A DNA stretch of 64,000 nucleotides, taken from Acidobacteriaceae bacterium KBS 146. Lineage in GTDB: Bacteria; Acidobacteriota; Terriglobia; Terriglobales; Acidobacteriaceae. Every line of letters begins with the position of its first letter. Positions within the stretch are counted from its first letter, which is position 1. The stretch is from contig JHVA01000001.1 of assembly GCA_000688615.1 (NCBI GenBank), forward strand, positions 1,178,001 through 1,242,000, in the 5' to 3' direction. The notes under the pieces are model-generated. The model had not been told where the DNA came from and searched no databases. It saw only the letters and a list, made by a program, of their open reading frames with translations. Shown here one piece after another: positions 35,203 through 44,777 of the stretch. A program made the position numbers and the translations under genes.

Positions 35203-35205
35203 AAT

Positions 35206-36600
35206 ATGAAGGTTCCCAATCCCCTCCTATCCGTTTCAATCGTAATACTGTTGTCAGCAAATGCCTGGGCGCAGAAACTCACGCCTTCAGACCGGCAAAC
35301 AGAAATTCGCGAGCTACGAACTGAACTCGAAACGATATCAAAACGACTTACTGCTCTCGAAGACGAAGAAAATGCAAAGGACAACCTGGATCTCCAGCCA
35401 GGCCCAGTGGCTGTATCCCGTTCTGCGGAACGGCCGATTTCAGCATCTCCTCGAACTCCTGCTGAAATCGTTGCTTCTGAAGATTCAAGCCTGTCTTTTC
35501 TGCGAAACACCACATTCGGTTTCGCCGTAGATGGTTATTACGGATATAACTTCAATGCGCCTGTCGGCCGCGTCAATCTTCTGCGTGCGTACGACGTAAC
35601 CAGCAACAGCTTCTCACTCAATCAGGTCAATCTCCTCGTCGAGCACCTGCCGACAGCGGCAGAGCGTTTGGGTGGCCGGATTGATCTTCAGTTCGGTCAA
35701 GCGACCGAAACATTACAGGGATCCCCCGTCAACGAGCTGCGGCCGCAGGTTTGGCGCAATCTCTTTCAAGCATACGGCAGCTACCTGGCTCCACTTGGTT
35801 CCGGACTCCAGATTGATTTTGGTAAGTTCTCCAGTTCGCTCGGGAATGAAGGAAATTACACCAAAGATCAGATTGCGTACTCCCGTGCGTATAGCTTCAA
35901 TTATCTTCCCTTCTACCACATGGGTCTTCGCGCCAATTACAACGTCACGCCTAAGGTCAATGTCGCCTACTGGCTCGTAAATGGAGCGAACGATACTGAA
36001 GATCTCAATGGCTTCAAATCGCAGGCATTTCTGTTTACTCTCAAGCCGTTGTCCAATCTCACGTGGAATATCAACTACTACTTTGGTCAGGAAGCGCGTG
36101 ACGTTTCATCCAATACAGACCCTTCTGGTCTTCCCATACAGCCGGGCCTTCCGACACAAAAGATCAACCCCACACCCAACGGGCGCGAACACATCTTCGA
36201 TACCTATGCAACGTGGAATCCAACTTCGAAGTTGACCGTAATTGGTGAGGCGGATCTCGCGCTCAATCGCACTTATACAGAACAGAACCCGGCCCGCGTC
36301 GCCATCGGCGGCCTGACGATTCGATACGCGTTGGCACATCAATCCAATGTTGCTGGCCGCGCCGAATACCTCGACGATCGTGGTGGTCTCTTTAGTGGCA
36401 AGACACAGGCATTAAAAGAGGTGACTTTGGTTGCTGACCATGCTTTTGCTCCTGGTTTTCTGGTTCGGGCAGAGCTTCGTCGAGATTTCTCCAATCAACC
36501 ATTCTTTCTCACCGATACTCTGGGTTCCCTCACCCAAGCCCAGACGACCGCCACAGTCGGGCTTGTTTATTGGTGGGGAAGCAAACAAGGTAGCTGGTAG
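35206..36600 (+). CDS. Outer-membrane beta-barrel porin of the Kdp locus
   Basis: A 464-residue outer-membrane protein. A Sec signal (ends NAWAQ) is followed by a short coiled coil (RQTEIRELRTELETISKRLTALEDEE) and a linker, then a barrel from about residue 100 (FGFAVDGYYGYNFNAP, VNLLVEHLP, QIDFGKFSSSLGNEG, LTWNINYYFGQEA) ending with alternating hydrophobic strands and a C-terminal tryptophan. It resembles the beta-barrel porin-2 family. The placement between kdpE and kdpF suggests that it admits potassium across the outer membrane when the Kdp pump is induced; this is an inference. Confidence 0.85.
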   Translation: MKVPNPLLSVSIVILLSANAWAQKLTPSDRQTEIRELRTELETISKRLTALEDEENAKDNLDLQPGPVAVSRSAERPISASPRTPAEIVASEDSSLSFLRNTTFGFAVDGYYGYNFNAPVGRVNLLRAYDVTSNSFSLNQVNLLVEHLPTAAERLGGRIDLQFGQATETLQGSPVNELRPQVWRNLFQAYGSYLAPLGSGLQIDFGKFSSSLGNEGNYTKDQIAYSRAYSFNYLPFYHMGLRANYNVTPKVNVAYWLVNGANDTEDLNGFKSQAFLFTLKPLSNLTWNINYYFGQEARDVSSNTDPSGLPIQPGLPTQKINPTPNGREHIFDTYATWNPTSKLTVIGEADLALNRTYTEQNPARVAIGGLTIRYALAHQSNVAGRAEYLDDRGGLFSGKTQALKEVTLVADHAFAPGFLVRAELRRDFSNQPFFLTDTLGSLTQAQTTATVGLVYWWGSKQGSW

Positions 36601-36615
36601 CAAGGAGGCTTGTTT

Positions 36616-36711
36616 ATGGCAGACCTTATTGCCTTTGTTTCGTGTTCTCTGATGTTTTACGTTGCCGTTCTTTATGTTCAGGGCTGCGATGGCCTAAAAG
36701 GAAAACGCTAA
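36616..36711 (+). CDS. 31-residue single-helix membrane protein upstream of kdpF
   Basis: A short gene with a near-perfect AAGGAGG ribosome binding site at 36602-36608 before its ATG. The product begins MADLIAFVSC, has one hydrophobic helix, then YVQGCDGLKGKR at the C-terminus. Its stop overlaps the kdpF start by one base (TAATG). Small proteins of this layout, with a C-terminal x-GC-[DE]-x-L motif, are recalled at the same position in other kdp operons but are rarely annotated. It may be an extra small subunit or stabiliser of the Kdp complex; no function is established. Confidence 0.75.
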   Translation: MADLIAFVSCSLMFYVAVLYVQGCDGLKGKR

Positions 36712-36797
36712 TGATGCTTAACGCTCTATTACTTGCCATCTCTATGGCATTGCTTGTGTACCTGATCTATGCGCTGTTGTGCCCGGAGAAATTTTAA
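36711..36797 (+). CDS. kdpF: KdpF, small subunit of the potassium-transporting ATPase
   Basis: A 28-residue single-span protein. It has the expected hydrophobic helix (ALLLAISMALLVYLIYALL) and the canonical C-terminal CPEKF motif. Two adjacent ATGs (36711 and 36714) are possible starts. The stop overlaps the kdpA ATG by one base (TAATG), so the small protein, kdpF and kdpA are all chained by single-base overlaps. KdpF stabilises the KdpABC complex in the inner membrane. Confidence 0.9.
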   Translation: MMLNALLLAISMALLVYLIYALLCPEKF

Positions 36798-38560
36798 TGT
36801 CCCTCAACGGATGGCTACAGATTCTCTCGTTCATGACGGTTGTATTGTTGCTTGCACATCCAGTTGGCAATTACCTTGTCCGGGTGTTCGAACGTCGTTC
36901 GACCTTTCTCGATTTTGTACTCGCACCTTGCGAACGTCTTCTCTATCGAGTGACGGGAATCGATCCGGATCACGAGATGCGTTGGACCGAATATGCGATT
37001 GCGATGCTCATCTTCAGTGCCGCAACGACCGTCCTCACCTATGTTGTTGAGCGCATCCAGCACTTGTTGCCGCTGAATCCGCAGCACCTGCCAGGGGTCG
37101 AATCGGCCCTTGCCTTGAATACAGCAATTTCCTTCACAACGAACACCAACTGGCAGTCCTACGTCCCTGAAGCGACCATGAGCTATCTCACGCAGATGGT
37201 CGGACTGGCAACTCACAACTTCTGGTCGGCTGCCGTAGGAATGGCCCTCGCAATTGCGTTTATCCGCGGAATTGCGCGTCGAGAAGCTAAAACTCTCGGC
37301 AACTTCTGGGTCGACATGACCCGAAGTATCCTGTGGGTTCTGCTTCCGATCTCAATCTGTCTTGCGTTGTTATTGGTGTCTCAGGGCGTCATTCAAAACT
37401 TCAAAGCTTACGACACCGCAACACTCCTGGAGCCACAGCGAATTGTCGACAGTTCTGGAAAGATCGCAACCGTGACGACGCAGACGATTGCACAGGGTCC
37501 TGTTGCATCGCAGGAAGCCATTAAAATGCTTGGCACTAATGGCGGTGGCTTCTTCAATGCGAACAGTGCCCATCCATTCGAAAACCCCACGCCACTTTCC
37601 AATTTTCTGGAAATGGTTGCGATATTCCTCCTGCCTGCCAGCCTGGTAGTCGCGTTGGGAAGAATGGTGGGCTCCCCCAAACACGGATGGGCCATTCTTG
37701 CAGCCATGATTATTCTCTGGTTTGCAGGAACGACAGCTTGTTATTGGGCAGAGTCTCAGGGAAATCCCCTTCTTCACGGCGTTGATCAACGCGCTTCCCT
37801 TATCCAATCCGGCGGCAACATGGAAGGCAAAGAAGTTCGTTTTGGCATTGCCAACTCAGCTCTGTTCGCAGCCGTCACTACCGACGCGAGCTGTGGCGCG
37901 GTGAATGGCATGCATGACAGTTTCACGCCTCTAGGTGGCATGGTTCCGATGATCAACATCCTTCTTGGCGAGACTATCTTCGGAGGAGTCGGAGCGGGGC
38001 TGTACGGCATGCTCGTCTTTGTTGTGCTTGCCGTCTTTATTGCCGGCCTTATGGTTGGTCGAACTCCTGAGTATCTCGGCAAGAAAATTGAAGCTTACGA
38101 CGTGCAGATGTCTATGCTTTATCTGCTCATCTTCCCCTGCATCATTCTGGGCTTCGCGGCTGTCTCTGTGCTCATGCCGAATCTGGGTCTCAGCAGCCTT
38201 AGCAATCACGGACCACACGGACTTTCGGAGATTCTCTACGCCTACACATCAGCAGCTGGTAATAACGGCTCGGCATTTGCCGGACTCAACGCCAATACCC
38301 ATTGGTACAACTACTCGCTGGCAGTTGCAATGTTCTGTGGCAGGTTTCTGATGATTGTGCCGATGCTTGCCATAGCGGGAAACCTTGCAGGCAAAAAGAT
38401 TGTTCCCGCGTCCTCAGGCACATTCCCAGTAACGACACCATTGTTTTCCATTCTATTAGTGGGTGTTCTTCTCATCGTCGGAGCTCTCACCTTCTTCCCT
38501 GCTTTGAGCCTCGGTCCTGTACTGGAGCACTTGCTCATGCGAAGCGGTCACGTCTTCTAA
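36797..38560 (+). CDS. kdpA: KdpA, potassium-binding channel-like subunit
   Basis: A 587-residue inner-membrane protein with about ten helices. The start is set at 36797, where the product begins MSLNGWLQ; an ATG six codons earlier lies inside kdpF. Pore-loop motifs of the four-fold pseudo-symmetric channel are visible: [45 protein letters not shown] and [13 protein letters not shown]. It selects potassium with high affinity and passes it to KdpB. Length and motif order match E. coli KdpA closely. Confidence 0.95.
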   Translation: MSLNGWLQILSFMTVVLLLAHPVGNYLVRVFERRSTFLDFVLAPCERLLYRVTGIDPDHEMRWTEYAIAMLIFSAATTVLTYVVERIQHLLPLNPQHLPGVESALALNTAISFTTNTNWQSYVPEATMSYLTQMVGLATHNFWSAAVGMALAIAFIRGIARREAKTLGNFWVDMTRSILWVLLPISICLALLLVSQGVIQNFKAYDTATLLEPQRIVDSSGKIATVTTQTIAQGPVASQEAIKMLGTNGGGFFNANSAHPFENPTPLSNFLEMVAIFLLPASLVVALGRMVGSPKHGWAILAAMIILWFAGTTACYWAESQGNPLLHGVDQRASLIQSGGNMEGKEVRFGIANSALFAAVTTDASCGAVNGMHDSFTPLGGMVPMINILLGETIFGGVGAGLYGMLVFVVLAVFIAGLMVGRTPEYLGKKIEAYDVQMSMLYLLIFPCIILGFAAVSVLMPNLGLSSLSNHGPHGLSEILYAYTSAAGNNGSAFAGLNANTHWYNYSLAVAMFCGRFLMIVPMLAIAGNLAGKKIVPASSGTFPVTTPLFSILLVGVLLIVGALTFFPALSLGPVLEHLLMRSGHVF

Positions 38561-38573
38561 TCCAAGGATACTT

Positions 38574-40616
38574 ATGTCTACTCATGCTAGTCGCCGTTCG
38601 CTCTTTGACCGTCAGATTGTACGCCGTGCATCTCTCGAATCCGTTGCAAAGCTCAATCCACGAACGATGATGCGAAATCCTGTGATGTTCGTGGTGGAGA
38701 TCGGATGCGTCCTTACATCCGCCCTGTTGATCGTGAACGCCTTTGGACATAGAGGGAGCTCGCGATTTGATCTTCAGATCACCCTGTGGCTCTGGTTTAC
38801 GGTTCTGTTTGCAAACTTTGCTGAAGCGATGGCCGAGGGCCGTGGGAAGGCGCAGGCCGATGCCCTGCGCAAGGCAAAATCGGAAACAACGGCCAGCCTT
38901 ATTGTGAACGGATCTATACAGGAGGTTCCCAGCTCACAACTGCACGCCGGAGATATCGTCCGCGTAGTTGCGGGACAGATGATTCCGGGGGATGGTGAAG
39001 TCATCGAAGGTGTAGCGTCAGTCGATGAATCCGCGATTACAGGTGAATCTGCACCGGTGATTCGCGAGGCCGGAGGAGATCGCTCGGCGGTCACGGGCGG
39101 CACGCGGGTCTTGTCCGACATCATTACAGTCCGTATCACATCGAATCCTGGAGAGACCTTTCTGGATCGAATGATTGCGTTGGTTGAAGGTGCGGAACGA
39201 CAAAAGACACCGAATGAAATTGCGTTGAACATCCTTCTAGCCGGGCTGACGATTATCTTCCTTCTCGCCGTCGTTACGCTTCAGCCATTCGCGGTTTATT
39301 CGGGTGCTCCTCAGACTGTATTTGTACTGATCTCTTTGCTGGTGTGCTTGATTCCAACGACGATTGGCGGTCTCCTATCTGCCATAGGTATCGCCGGAAT
39401 GGACCGATTGGTGCAACACAATGTGCTCGCTACGTCAGGTCGTGCCGTGGAAGCAGCAGGCGATGTAAACACTCTGCTTCTGGATAAAACCGGCACCATC
39501 ACAATCGGAAATCGGCAAGCATCAGAGTTCATTGCAGCTCCCGGCGTCTCAATCCGAGACCTGGCGGATGCAGCGCAACTCTCCTCCCTGGCCGACGAAA
39601 CTCCTGAAGGACGATCGATCGTCGTACTCGCAAAAGAGCAGTTTGAATTCCGCGGCCGTGAACTTGCGAACCTCAATGCGGAATTTGTTCCCTTCTCTGC
39701 GACAACCCGGATGAGTGGAATTGAGCTGGACGGCAGAAGCATTCGCAAAGGCGCTGTCGATGCCATCGCTCAGTATTTGCAGAGGCATGGTGCGCTCCCC
39801 TTGCCACCTGAGTTGCATCAAGCGACCGAAAAGATTGCAAAAGGAGGCGGCACACCGCTAGTCGTCGCGGAAAATGGGCGCGCTCTGGGCGTGATTCACC
39901 TCAAAGACGTGGTCAAGGGCGGTATGCGAGAGCGCTTTGATCATCTGCGTGCCATGGGTATTCGAACGGTCATGATTACCGGCGACAATCCCCTGACAGC
40001 GGCAGCGATTGCCCGGGAAGCGGGTGTCGATGACTTCCTTGCAGAAGCAAAACCGAAAGACAAAATGAATTTCATCCGGCGCGAGCAGGCGGACGGCAAG
40101 CTCGTTGCCATGACAGGAGATGGTACCAATGACGCTCCTGCCCTAGCGCAAGCAGATGTTGGAGTTGCCATGAACTCAGGAACCCAGGCCGCCAAAGAAG
40201 CTGGAAACATGGTCGATCTGGATTCGAATCCTACCAAGCTCATCGAAATTGTCGCTATCGGTAAGCAGCTGCTTATGACACGAGGAGCCCTGACTACCTT
40301 TTCAATTGCAAACGATGTCGCGAAGTATTTCGCAATTATTCCTGCCATGTTTGCAGGTGTGTTCCCTGTACTGAATGCCCTCAATGTCATGCATCTGCAC
40401 AATGCGGAATCAGCGGTCCTTTCCGCAGTGATATTCAACGCACTCATCATTATCGGGTTGATTCCACTCGCGCTAAAAGGTGTTCAATACAAGCCCATGT
40501 CTGCTTCCTCGCTGTTGCGCCGCAATCTTTTTGTCTACGGATTGGGTGGGCTCGTTGCTCCTTTCGCCGGAATCAAGTTGATTGATCTGGCCATCACCGC
40601 TCTTCGCCTTGCCTAG
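38574..40616 (+). CDS. kdpB: KdpB, P-type ATPase subunit
   Basis: A 680-residue P-type ATPase, class IA. The phosphorylated Asp is D304 in DKTGTIT. TGES lies in the actuator domain (AITGESAPV), the nucleotide domain contains KGA and GGTPL, and the hinge reads [43 protein letters not shown] in pieces typical of KdpB. AAGGAT precedes the ATG. It powers potassium transport through KdpA. Confidence 0.96.
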   Translation: MSTHASRRSLFDRQIVRRASLESVAKLNPRTMMRNPVMFVVEIGCVLTSALLIVNAFGHRGSSRFDLQITLWLWFTVLFANFAEAMAEGRGKAQADALRKAKSETTASLIVNGSIQEVPSSQLHAGDIVRVVAGQMIPGDGEVIEGVASVDESAITGESAPVIREAGGDRSAVTGGTRVLSDIITVRITSNPGETFLDRMIALVEGAERQKTPNEIALNILLAGLTIIFLLAVVTLQPFAVYSGAPQTVFVLISLLVCLIPTTIGGLLSAIGIAGMDRLVQHNVLATSGRAVEAAGDVNTLLLDKTGTITIGNRQASEFIAAPGVSIRDLADAAQLSSLADETPEGRSIVVLAKEQFEFRGRELANLNAEFVPFSATTRMSGIELDGRSIRKGAVDAIAQYLQRHGALPLPPELHQATEKIAKGGGTPLVVAENGRALGVIHLKDVVKGGMRERFDHLRAMGIRTVMITGDNPLTAAAIAREAGVDDFLAEAKPKDKMNFIRREQADGKLVAMTGDGTNDAPALAQADVGVAMNSGTQAAKEAGNMVDLDSNPTKLIEIVAIGKQLLMTRGALTTFSIANDVAKYFAIIPAMFAGVFPVLNALNVMHLHNAESAVLSAVIFNALIIIGLIPLALKGVQYKPMSASSLLRRNLFVYGLGGLVAPFAGIKLIDLAITALRLA

Positions 40617-40627
40617 GAAACATTCCC

Positions 40628-41194
40628 ATGAAGAAATATCTCTTGACCGCTTGCCTCTACACAATCGTCACCACCATTCTGCTGGGCTTGATCTATCCAG
40701 TCGCGCTGACAATGCTGGCCAGGACGGTATTCCGTAATAAGGCGGACGGCCAAATGATCATTCACAATAATCGAGTCATCGGATCCGCGATCATTGGACA
40801 GCCGTTTAGCGGCACGGGGTATTTTCACAGCCGTCCATCCGCCGCGGGCACGGGATATGATGCCTCAGCGTCATCTGGCTCAAACCTTGGTCCGACGAAC
40901 CAGCTTTTAGTTACAAGAGTCGAAAGCAGCGTTCGAGCCGAAGCTGCACAGCAAGCCATCCCCATAGATCTGGTGACAGCATCGGGTTCAGGTCTCGATC
41001 CGGACATAACCCCTGCTGCAGCGTTCTATCAGGTTCCTCGAATCGCCCAAGAGCGTCATCTTCCCGAGGATGTGGTCCGTCAACTAGTTATAGATAAGAT
41101 AAAGCCGCGTCAGTTTGGCCTTTTGGGCGAGCCTACCGTAAATGTTTTGCTCCTCAACCTGGCGTTGGATGGCCTTCACACGCCCCGTCCATAG
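40628..41194 (+). CDS. kdpC: KdpC, accessory subunit of the potassium ATPase
   Basis: A 188-residue protein with one N-terminal transmembrane helix and a periplasmic domain. Family motifs are LLGLIYPVALT, GSAIIGQPFSGTGYFHSRPSA, SGSNLGPTNQ, PIDLVTASGSGLDPDITPAAA and the C-terminal LGEPTVNVLLLNLALD. AGGAAA lies upstream. It follows kdpB by 11 bp and is the last gene of the operon; no clear terminator follows. Confidence 0.95.
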   Translation: MKKYLLTACLYTIVTTILLGLIYPVALTMLARTVFRNKADGQMIIHNNRVIGSAIIGQPFSGTGYFHSRPSAAGTGYDASASSGSNLGPTNQLLVTRVESSVRAEAAQQAIPIDLVTASGSGLDPDITPAAAFYQVPRIAQERHLPEDVVRQLVIDKIKPRQFGLLGEPTVNVLLLNLALDGLHTPRP

Positions 41195-41301
41195 AATTTA
41201 ATGCGAAGTGTTGTGTCATGCTCGTTTTCGGCATTCAGCGAGCCGTTGATGACAACGAATCACAACGCTCAAGGGGGCGAGTAGTACCGATGAGAGCCCG
41301 A

Positions 41302-41874
41302 CTACTCTAGACGAGCTCGGCTCTGTTTCAACTCAGCCAAGAGTCGTGTAACTCGCTCATCACGCTCCATCTCCTCTATGCGATCGTCTATGTCTCCCGA
41401 CTCCAGCAGCACATGGTTTGCCGCATTCTCTGCCTGCATCCGCTCCACCGAGTCCTTCAAGCGAGCAACAGCTGAGCGGTGCTGGTCCAGCACTCCGCCG
41501 CGCGCGGCATTCGCCTTGCCGGTCGACTTCGCCCGTCGGTTTTGTGCAGCTAGTATCTCGCATGCGCTGCGGGTCTCCGCCAGCTTTCGCTCAAGCCTCG
41601 AGTAAGCGCTCCGTAGGAGCTCCGTCTCCTGCGCCTGATCACCAATCTGCTGAGCGAAACCTTCAGCCAGGCGCTCGCTCTGCAAACTCTTCTCCACTGC
41701 AGCCCGTGCCAGATCCTCTTTCTGTTTTTCGATAGCGAGCTCCGCCTTGCGTCTCCAGTCCGCCATCGCATCGAGGTGCTCCTTGTGCCGCTTCGTCAAC
41801 AGATGCTGATCGGCAATCGCAATTGCCACCTGCGTCTTCACCTGCATCAGCTGGTTCTCCATATCCAACACCAA
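41302..41874 (-). CDS. PspA/IM30-family protein, N-terminally truncated
   Basis: A coiled-coil protein of up to 190 residues whose recognisable part matches the PspA core: DMENQLMQVKTQVAIAIADQ, WRRKAELAIEKQKEDLARAA and later ERMQAENAANHVLLE. PspA proteins bind membranes through an N-terminal amphipathic helix of about 25 residues that precedes a DPEK motif. Here the frame upstream of QLVLDMENQ reads through unrelated residues (KACFAWRLGW) and no remnant of that helix could be found in the next 130 bp. The gene is therefore eroded at the 5' end. A TTG at 41874 or ATG at 41862 could still start a soluble coiled-coil protein. It may be a pseudogene. Confidence 0.75.
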   Translation of the reverse strand: MVLDMENQLMQVKTQVAIAIADQHLLTKRHKEHLDAMADWRRKAELAIEKQKEDLARAAVEKSLQSERLAEGFAQQIGDQAQETELLRSAYSRLERKLAETRSACEILAAQNRRAKSTGKANAARGGVLDQHRSAVARLKDSVERMQAENAANHVLLESGDIDDRIEEMERDERVTRLLAELKQSRARLE

Positions 41875-42040
41875 CTGCCATCCTAGCCTCCAAGCGAAAC
41901 AGGCTTTTGATGATCAAAGGGGAAAACCTGCCGTGACAAAAACAGGGCGAATCGTGCCAACTTGAGATCGCCGAGAGCGCTTCCGACTGTCTCAGAATCC
42001 GCAACGGTCTTTTGTTCGAAGTGCTTCGAACTGTTCGTCT

Positions 42041-42538
42041 TCACGAGAACAGCATTTCTTCTCGGCCCTCAAGCCGAAGAAGATAAGCTTTGGCATCTAG
42101 CCCGCCCGCGAACCCGGTGAGCTTTCCAGAAAAACCGATGACTCGATGGCAGGGGACGAGGATTGCTAGAGGATTTCGGTCGTTCGCTGTACCTACCGCT
42201 CGGGTGGCTTTCGGGTTGCCGAGTTGATTAGCAAGCTGGCCGTAGGTGCGAGTCTCTCCAAATGGAATTCTTAGGAGTGCTTCCCATACTTGCTTTTGGA
42301 ATTGCGTGCCTCTCATATCGAGAGGCACTGTAAATGCATCTCGCTTGCCGGCGAAGTATTCGTCTAGCTCCTTCTCGGTGCGAGTCAAGATGGCATGACC
42401 CGGACGTTCTACCAGTTCTGACAGACGAACACGCCGAGGACTGTCGTTTTCCCAAAGAATAGCCACCAGTCCGGTATCGCTGGCGACCAGTTTCAGTGGT
42501 CCGATGGGAGACGCAACGATTTTGTATGACAAACTCAT
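42041..42538 (-). CDS. ogt: Methylated-DNA-protein-cysteine methyltransferase
   Basis: A 165-residue O6-alkylguanine DNA alkyltransferase. The acceptor cysteine lies in the canonical ILVPCHRVIG; the helix-turn-helix region is FGETRTYGQLANQLGNPKATRAVGTANDRNP, with the arginine finger, and the C-terminal FAGGLDAKAYLLRLE is standard. It transfers alkyl groups from guanine to itself in a suicidal reaction. No Ada-type regulatory domain is fused. It belongs to a local group of alkylation-damage genes with the alkyltransferase-like protein and the AlkA-like glycosylase. Confidence 0.95.
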   Translation of the reverse strand: MSLSYKIVASPIGPLKLVASDTGLVAILWENDSPRRVRLSELVERPGHAILTRTEKELDEYFAGKRDAFTVPLDMRGTQFQKQVWEALLRIPFGETRTYGQLANQLGNPKATRAVGTANDRNPLAILVPCHRVIGFSGKLTGFAGGLDAKAYLLRLEGREEMLFS

Positions 42539-42640
42539 GTCGATCCTTCTAATGTGCCAGACCTTCTAAAGAGTTTTTGCTTCGCGTGGCGGGTGTAGAT
42601 GCTCTTTAGCAACGCGTGGTCGCACCAAGCCGAGCTGCCT

Positions 42641-42844
42641 TCAAGGTTCTCGCCAACTGGTCGAAACCATCATGTAGCGCATCCTCGTGGAAGCAAGAGG
42701 CACTTCCGTGGCTCGTTCTGCGTGCCGACTGGCGACGCACCGAGGCGTAGAACGTAGGTATTTTTCCAATTCATCGAAACCTTCTTGCACTGGGTCATGG
42801 GAAAGTGCTTTCAACGTTGCAACACTTTGAGCCTCGGCTTTCAT
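42641..42844 (-). CDS. Small hypothetical protein, 67 residues
   Basis: A possible small gene supported mainly by a strong AGGGAGG ribosome binding site five bases before the ATG at 42844. The first 30 residues (KALSHDPVQEGFDELEKYL) look like an amphipathic helix. Near the 3' end another frame encodes a similar peptide (ALHDGFDQLARTL), so the gene may be a frameshifted remnant of a protein with two such helices. Function unknown. Confidence 0.4.
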   Translation of the reverse strand: MKAEAQSVATLKALSHDPVQEGFDELEKYLRSTPRCVASRHAERATEVPLASTRMRYMMVSTSWREP

Positions 42845-43205
42845 CGCGTCCTCCCTGATGAACCACCCTTACGCACTTAGATGACAGCGCAATGCAACAG
42901 GATATGCCAAAAAGCATGCATATGGATGTCGACTGGCGATTCTGACGGAGGAAAGCGACGCTGAACCACATTACGCGCCAGGCAATCTCCTTACCAAGAC
43001 ACTTGGTACGGAATACCAGATGGTATTGCCCGACGAGACTTCCATTGAGTGCCATGGCCGTCTACCTTGAATCGCGAACGCGTTCTTCGGGACTCAAGTC
43101 CGAGTGATCGCAGACTTTTCAAGCAACTGCAGAAACACGAATACCAAGGCCATCGCATTTACTAGAGCTGCGACCTAATCGGACTCCTAGTTATCTAACA
43201 AATAC
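42845..43205. other. 361-bp spacer before the alkyltransferase-like gene
   Basis: No coding frame, repeat or hairpin of note was seen. It should contain the promoters of the small minus-strand gene and of the plus-strand alkyltransferase-like gene. Confidence 0.4.
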
Positions 43206-43640
43206 ATGAGTGCCCAATCCAAATCGAAACGCCGAACGCCACCGCCAAGGGTTGTATTCGAACAGCTTTCCATCGAACGGAGTAAACGAGGTTTACTTCG
43301 TGACGCGCTTCGACCAAACGAGGAGCGCGATATAGCATTTCGAAGGATGATCTTGTCAATTCCAGTCGGCAAGGTCAGCACCTACGGCAGTGTTGCTGCC
43401 GCTGCAGGCTATCCCCGATATCATAGAGCCGTCGCCAAGCTTCTTCGGATGGACCCGGTAGATCAGTTGCCGTGGCATCGAATTCTGGGTGCGGGTGGCG
43501 AGATCAGACTGCGCGGCGATGCAGCTCACGAACAACGCTCACGGCTAAAGCTCGAAGGCGTGGAATTCGACGGAAAACGAGTAAATATGGACGAGTTCGA
43601 ACATTTGTTCAAGCCCTGGGAAGTGTATGGAGATTACTAA
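43206..43640 (+). CDS. Alkyltransferase-like protein (ATL)
   Basis: A 144-residue relative of O6-alkylguanine alkyltransferases in which the acceptor cysteine is replaced: the motif reads QLPWHRILGAGG instead of PCHR. The DNA-binding part (VGKVSTYGSVAAAAGYPRYHRAVAKLLR) is kept. Such ATL proteins bind alkylated guanine without repairing it and hand the lesion to nucleotide excision repair. An N-terminal basic extension of about 40 residues is unusual compared with minimal ATLs of about 110 residues. The 3' end overlaps the convergent AlkA-like gene by 32 bp. Confidence 0.9.
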   Translation: MSAQSKSKRRTPPPRVVFEQLSIERSKRGLLRDALRPNEERDIAFRRMILSIPVGKVSTYGSVAAAAGYPRYHRAVAKLLRMDPVDQLPWHRILGAGGEIRLRGDAAHEQRSRLKLEGVEFDGKRVNMDEFEHLFKPWEVYGDY

Positions 43641-44529
43641 TACCTTTTCCTTCGGCGAAGCTCCTCCACAGCGCCGATGCAGCATATGCGCGCCAAGGAC
43701 GAACTCGTTTGACCTCAACCTCGGGATGTTGTTTCAACACCTTCTTTAATCCATAGTCTGTTGCAGGGAATGCATCATTATCGTGGAAAGCCCTCATCGC
43801 TATATACTCTGCCGTCCAACTACCCACTCCCGGAATGGCAAGAAGAGCCCTTTTTTGCTCGCTCGTTGATCCCGTTTTGCTCCAATCGATCGACCCATTC
43901 TTAAGCAGCGTCGCCAGGGCACGGATAGTTGTCCTGCGACCTTCCGAAGTACGAACACTCGACAAGTCTGCGTCAATGATCTGCTCTGCGGTCGGAAACA
44001 GATAAATACCGTCGGATGTTTTCGGATGACGCGCTTTCGATCCAGCGGCTCTCATCAACTCGTCAATCAAAGTTCGACCGAAGCTCACGGAGACCAATTG
44101 CCCGAGAACCGTAGTAAACATTGATTCAACGCCACTCCAAGCGCGACCAACACGAAGTCCTGGATACTGGGTCCAGAGCTGAAACAAATAAGAGTCGCTG
44201 CTCATCGCTTGATCGAGAATGTCAGGTTGTGCTCTGAGATCGAACATATCCTCCACCGTCGCAGAGATTTCGACAACGTCCTCTTCAGTAGCGTTCCAAA
44301 CGGAAAGACGAATAGCGCGAAGACTATCGTGGTGTTCAACACGAAACCAGCCCAGTCCAGCGCGCGTGTTTGCGATACGCTCGTACGCCGAGCTATCTAC
44401 CGACTCCAGATGCGGAAGGTGATGAGCCCGAAAGAATGCGAGCATCGACTGCCAGTCGTAGGGCTGAGCGTACGAGATGTCTCGTATCATCGGCTTGCCG
44501 CTCGGCGAGATTTTAGAATGAGAGATCAT
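43609..44529 (-). CDS. AlkA-like DNA-3-methyladenine glycosylase II
   Basis: A 306-residue HhH-GPD glycosylase. The hairpin and catalytic region read LLAIPGVGSWTAEYIAMRAF and DAFPATDYGLKKVL, in which the Asp after AT is the catalytic residue. WRAYAASALW closes the GPD domain. The N-terminal domain begins DISYAQPYDWQSMLAFFRAH, as in the AlkA N-domain and Ada-AlkA fusions (for example the family start PYDWxxxLxFL). It excises alkylated bases. A start at an ATG 13 codons inside is possible. It overlaps the ATL gene tail to tail. Confidence 0.9.
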   Translation of the reverse strand: MISHSKISPSGKPMIRDISYAQPYDWQSMLAFFRAHHLPHLESVDSSAYERIANTRAGLGWFRVEHHDSLRAIRLSVWNATEEDVVEISATVEDMFDLRAQPDILDQAMSSDSYLFQLWTQYPGLRVGRAWSGVESMFTTVLGQLVSVSFGRTLIDELMRAAGSKARHPKTSDGIYLFPTAEQIIDADLSSVRTSEGRRTTIRALATLLKNGSIDWSKTGSTSEQKRALLAIPGVGSWTAEYIAMRAFHDNDAFPATDYGLKKVLKQHPEVEVKRVRPWRAYAASALWRSFAEGKGISNLHTLPRA

Positions 44530-44678
44530 CCAATGGGCGCGACCGACTGAGAGCGTCTGGTCTCTTGAACACCGCTGCGATTTTATTTCGCTTACTAGGC
44601 TTTTCGTTCTCTTTGGGTGTCCAGAAGAGATATTTTTTTCAAAGGGTGCAGCGGTGAATGAGGGACCTCAGCCTCACC

Positions 44679-44698
44679 GCCGGCTCTCAAGAGCCGGC
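44679..44698 (-). terminator. Perfect 9-bp hairpin after the TetR gene
   Basis: GCCGGCTCT (44679-44687) and AGAGCCGGC (44690-44698) form a tight stem. It lies 80 bp downstream of the tetR stop and 150 bp upstream of the alkA start, both on minus. No T-tract follows, so intrinsic termination is uncertain. Confidence 0.4.
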
Positions 44699-44777
44699 CT
44701 GCGATGGCTTCTGAGTCGTAGGAGACTTCGAGCTGCAAACAGTCGGCCTTCAACGACTCCTAAGTAGACAGAAGCTG

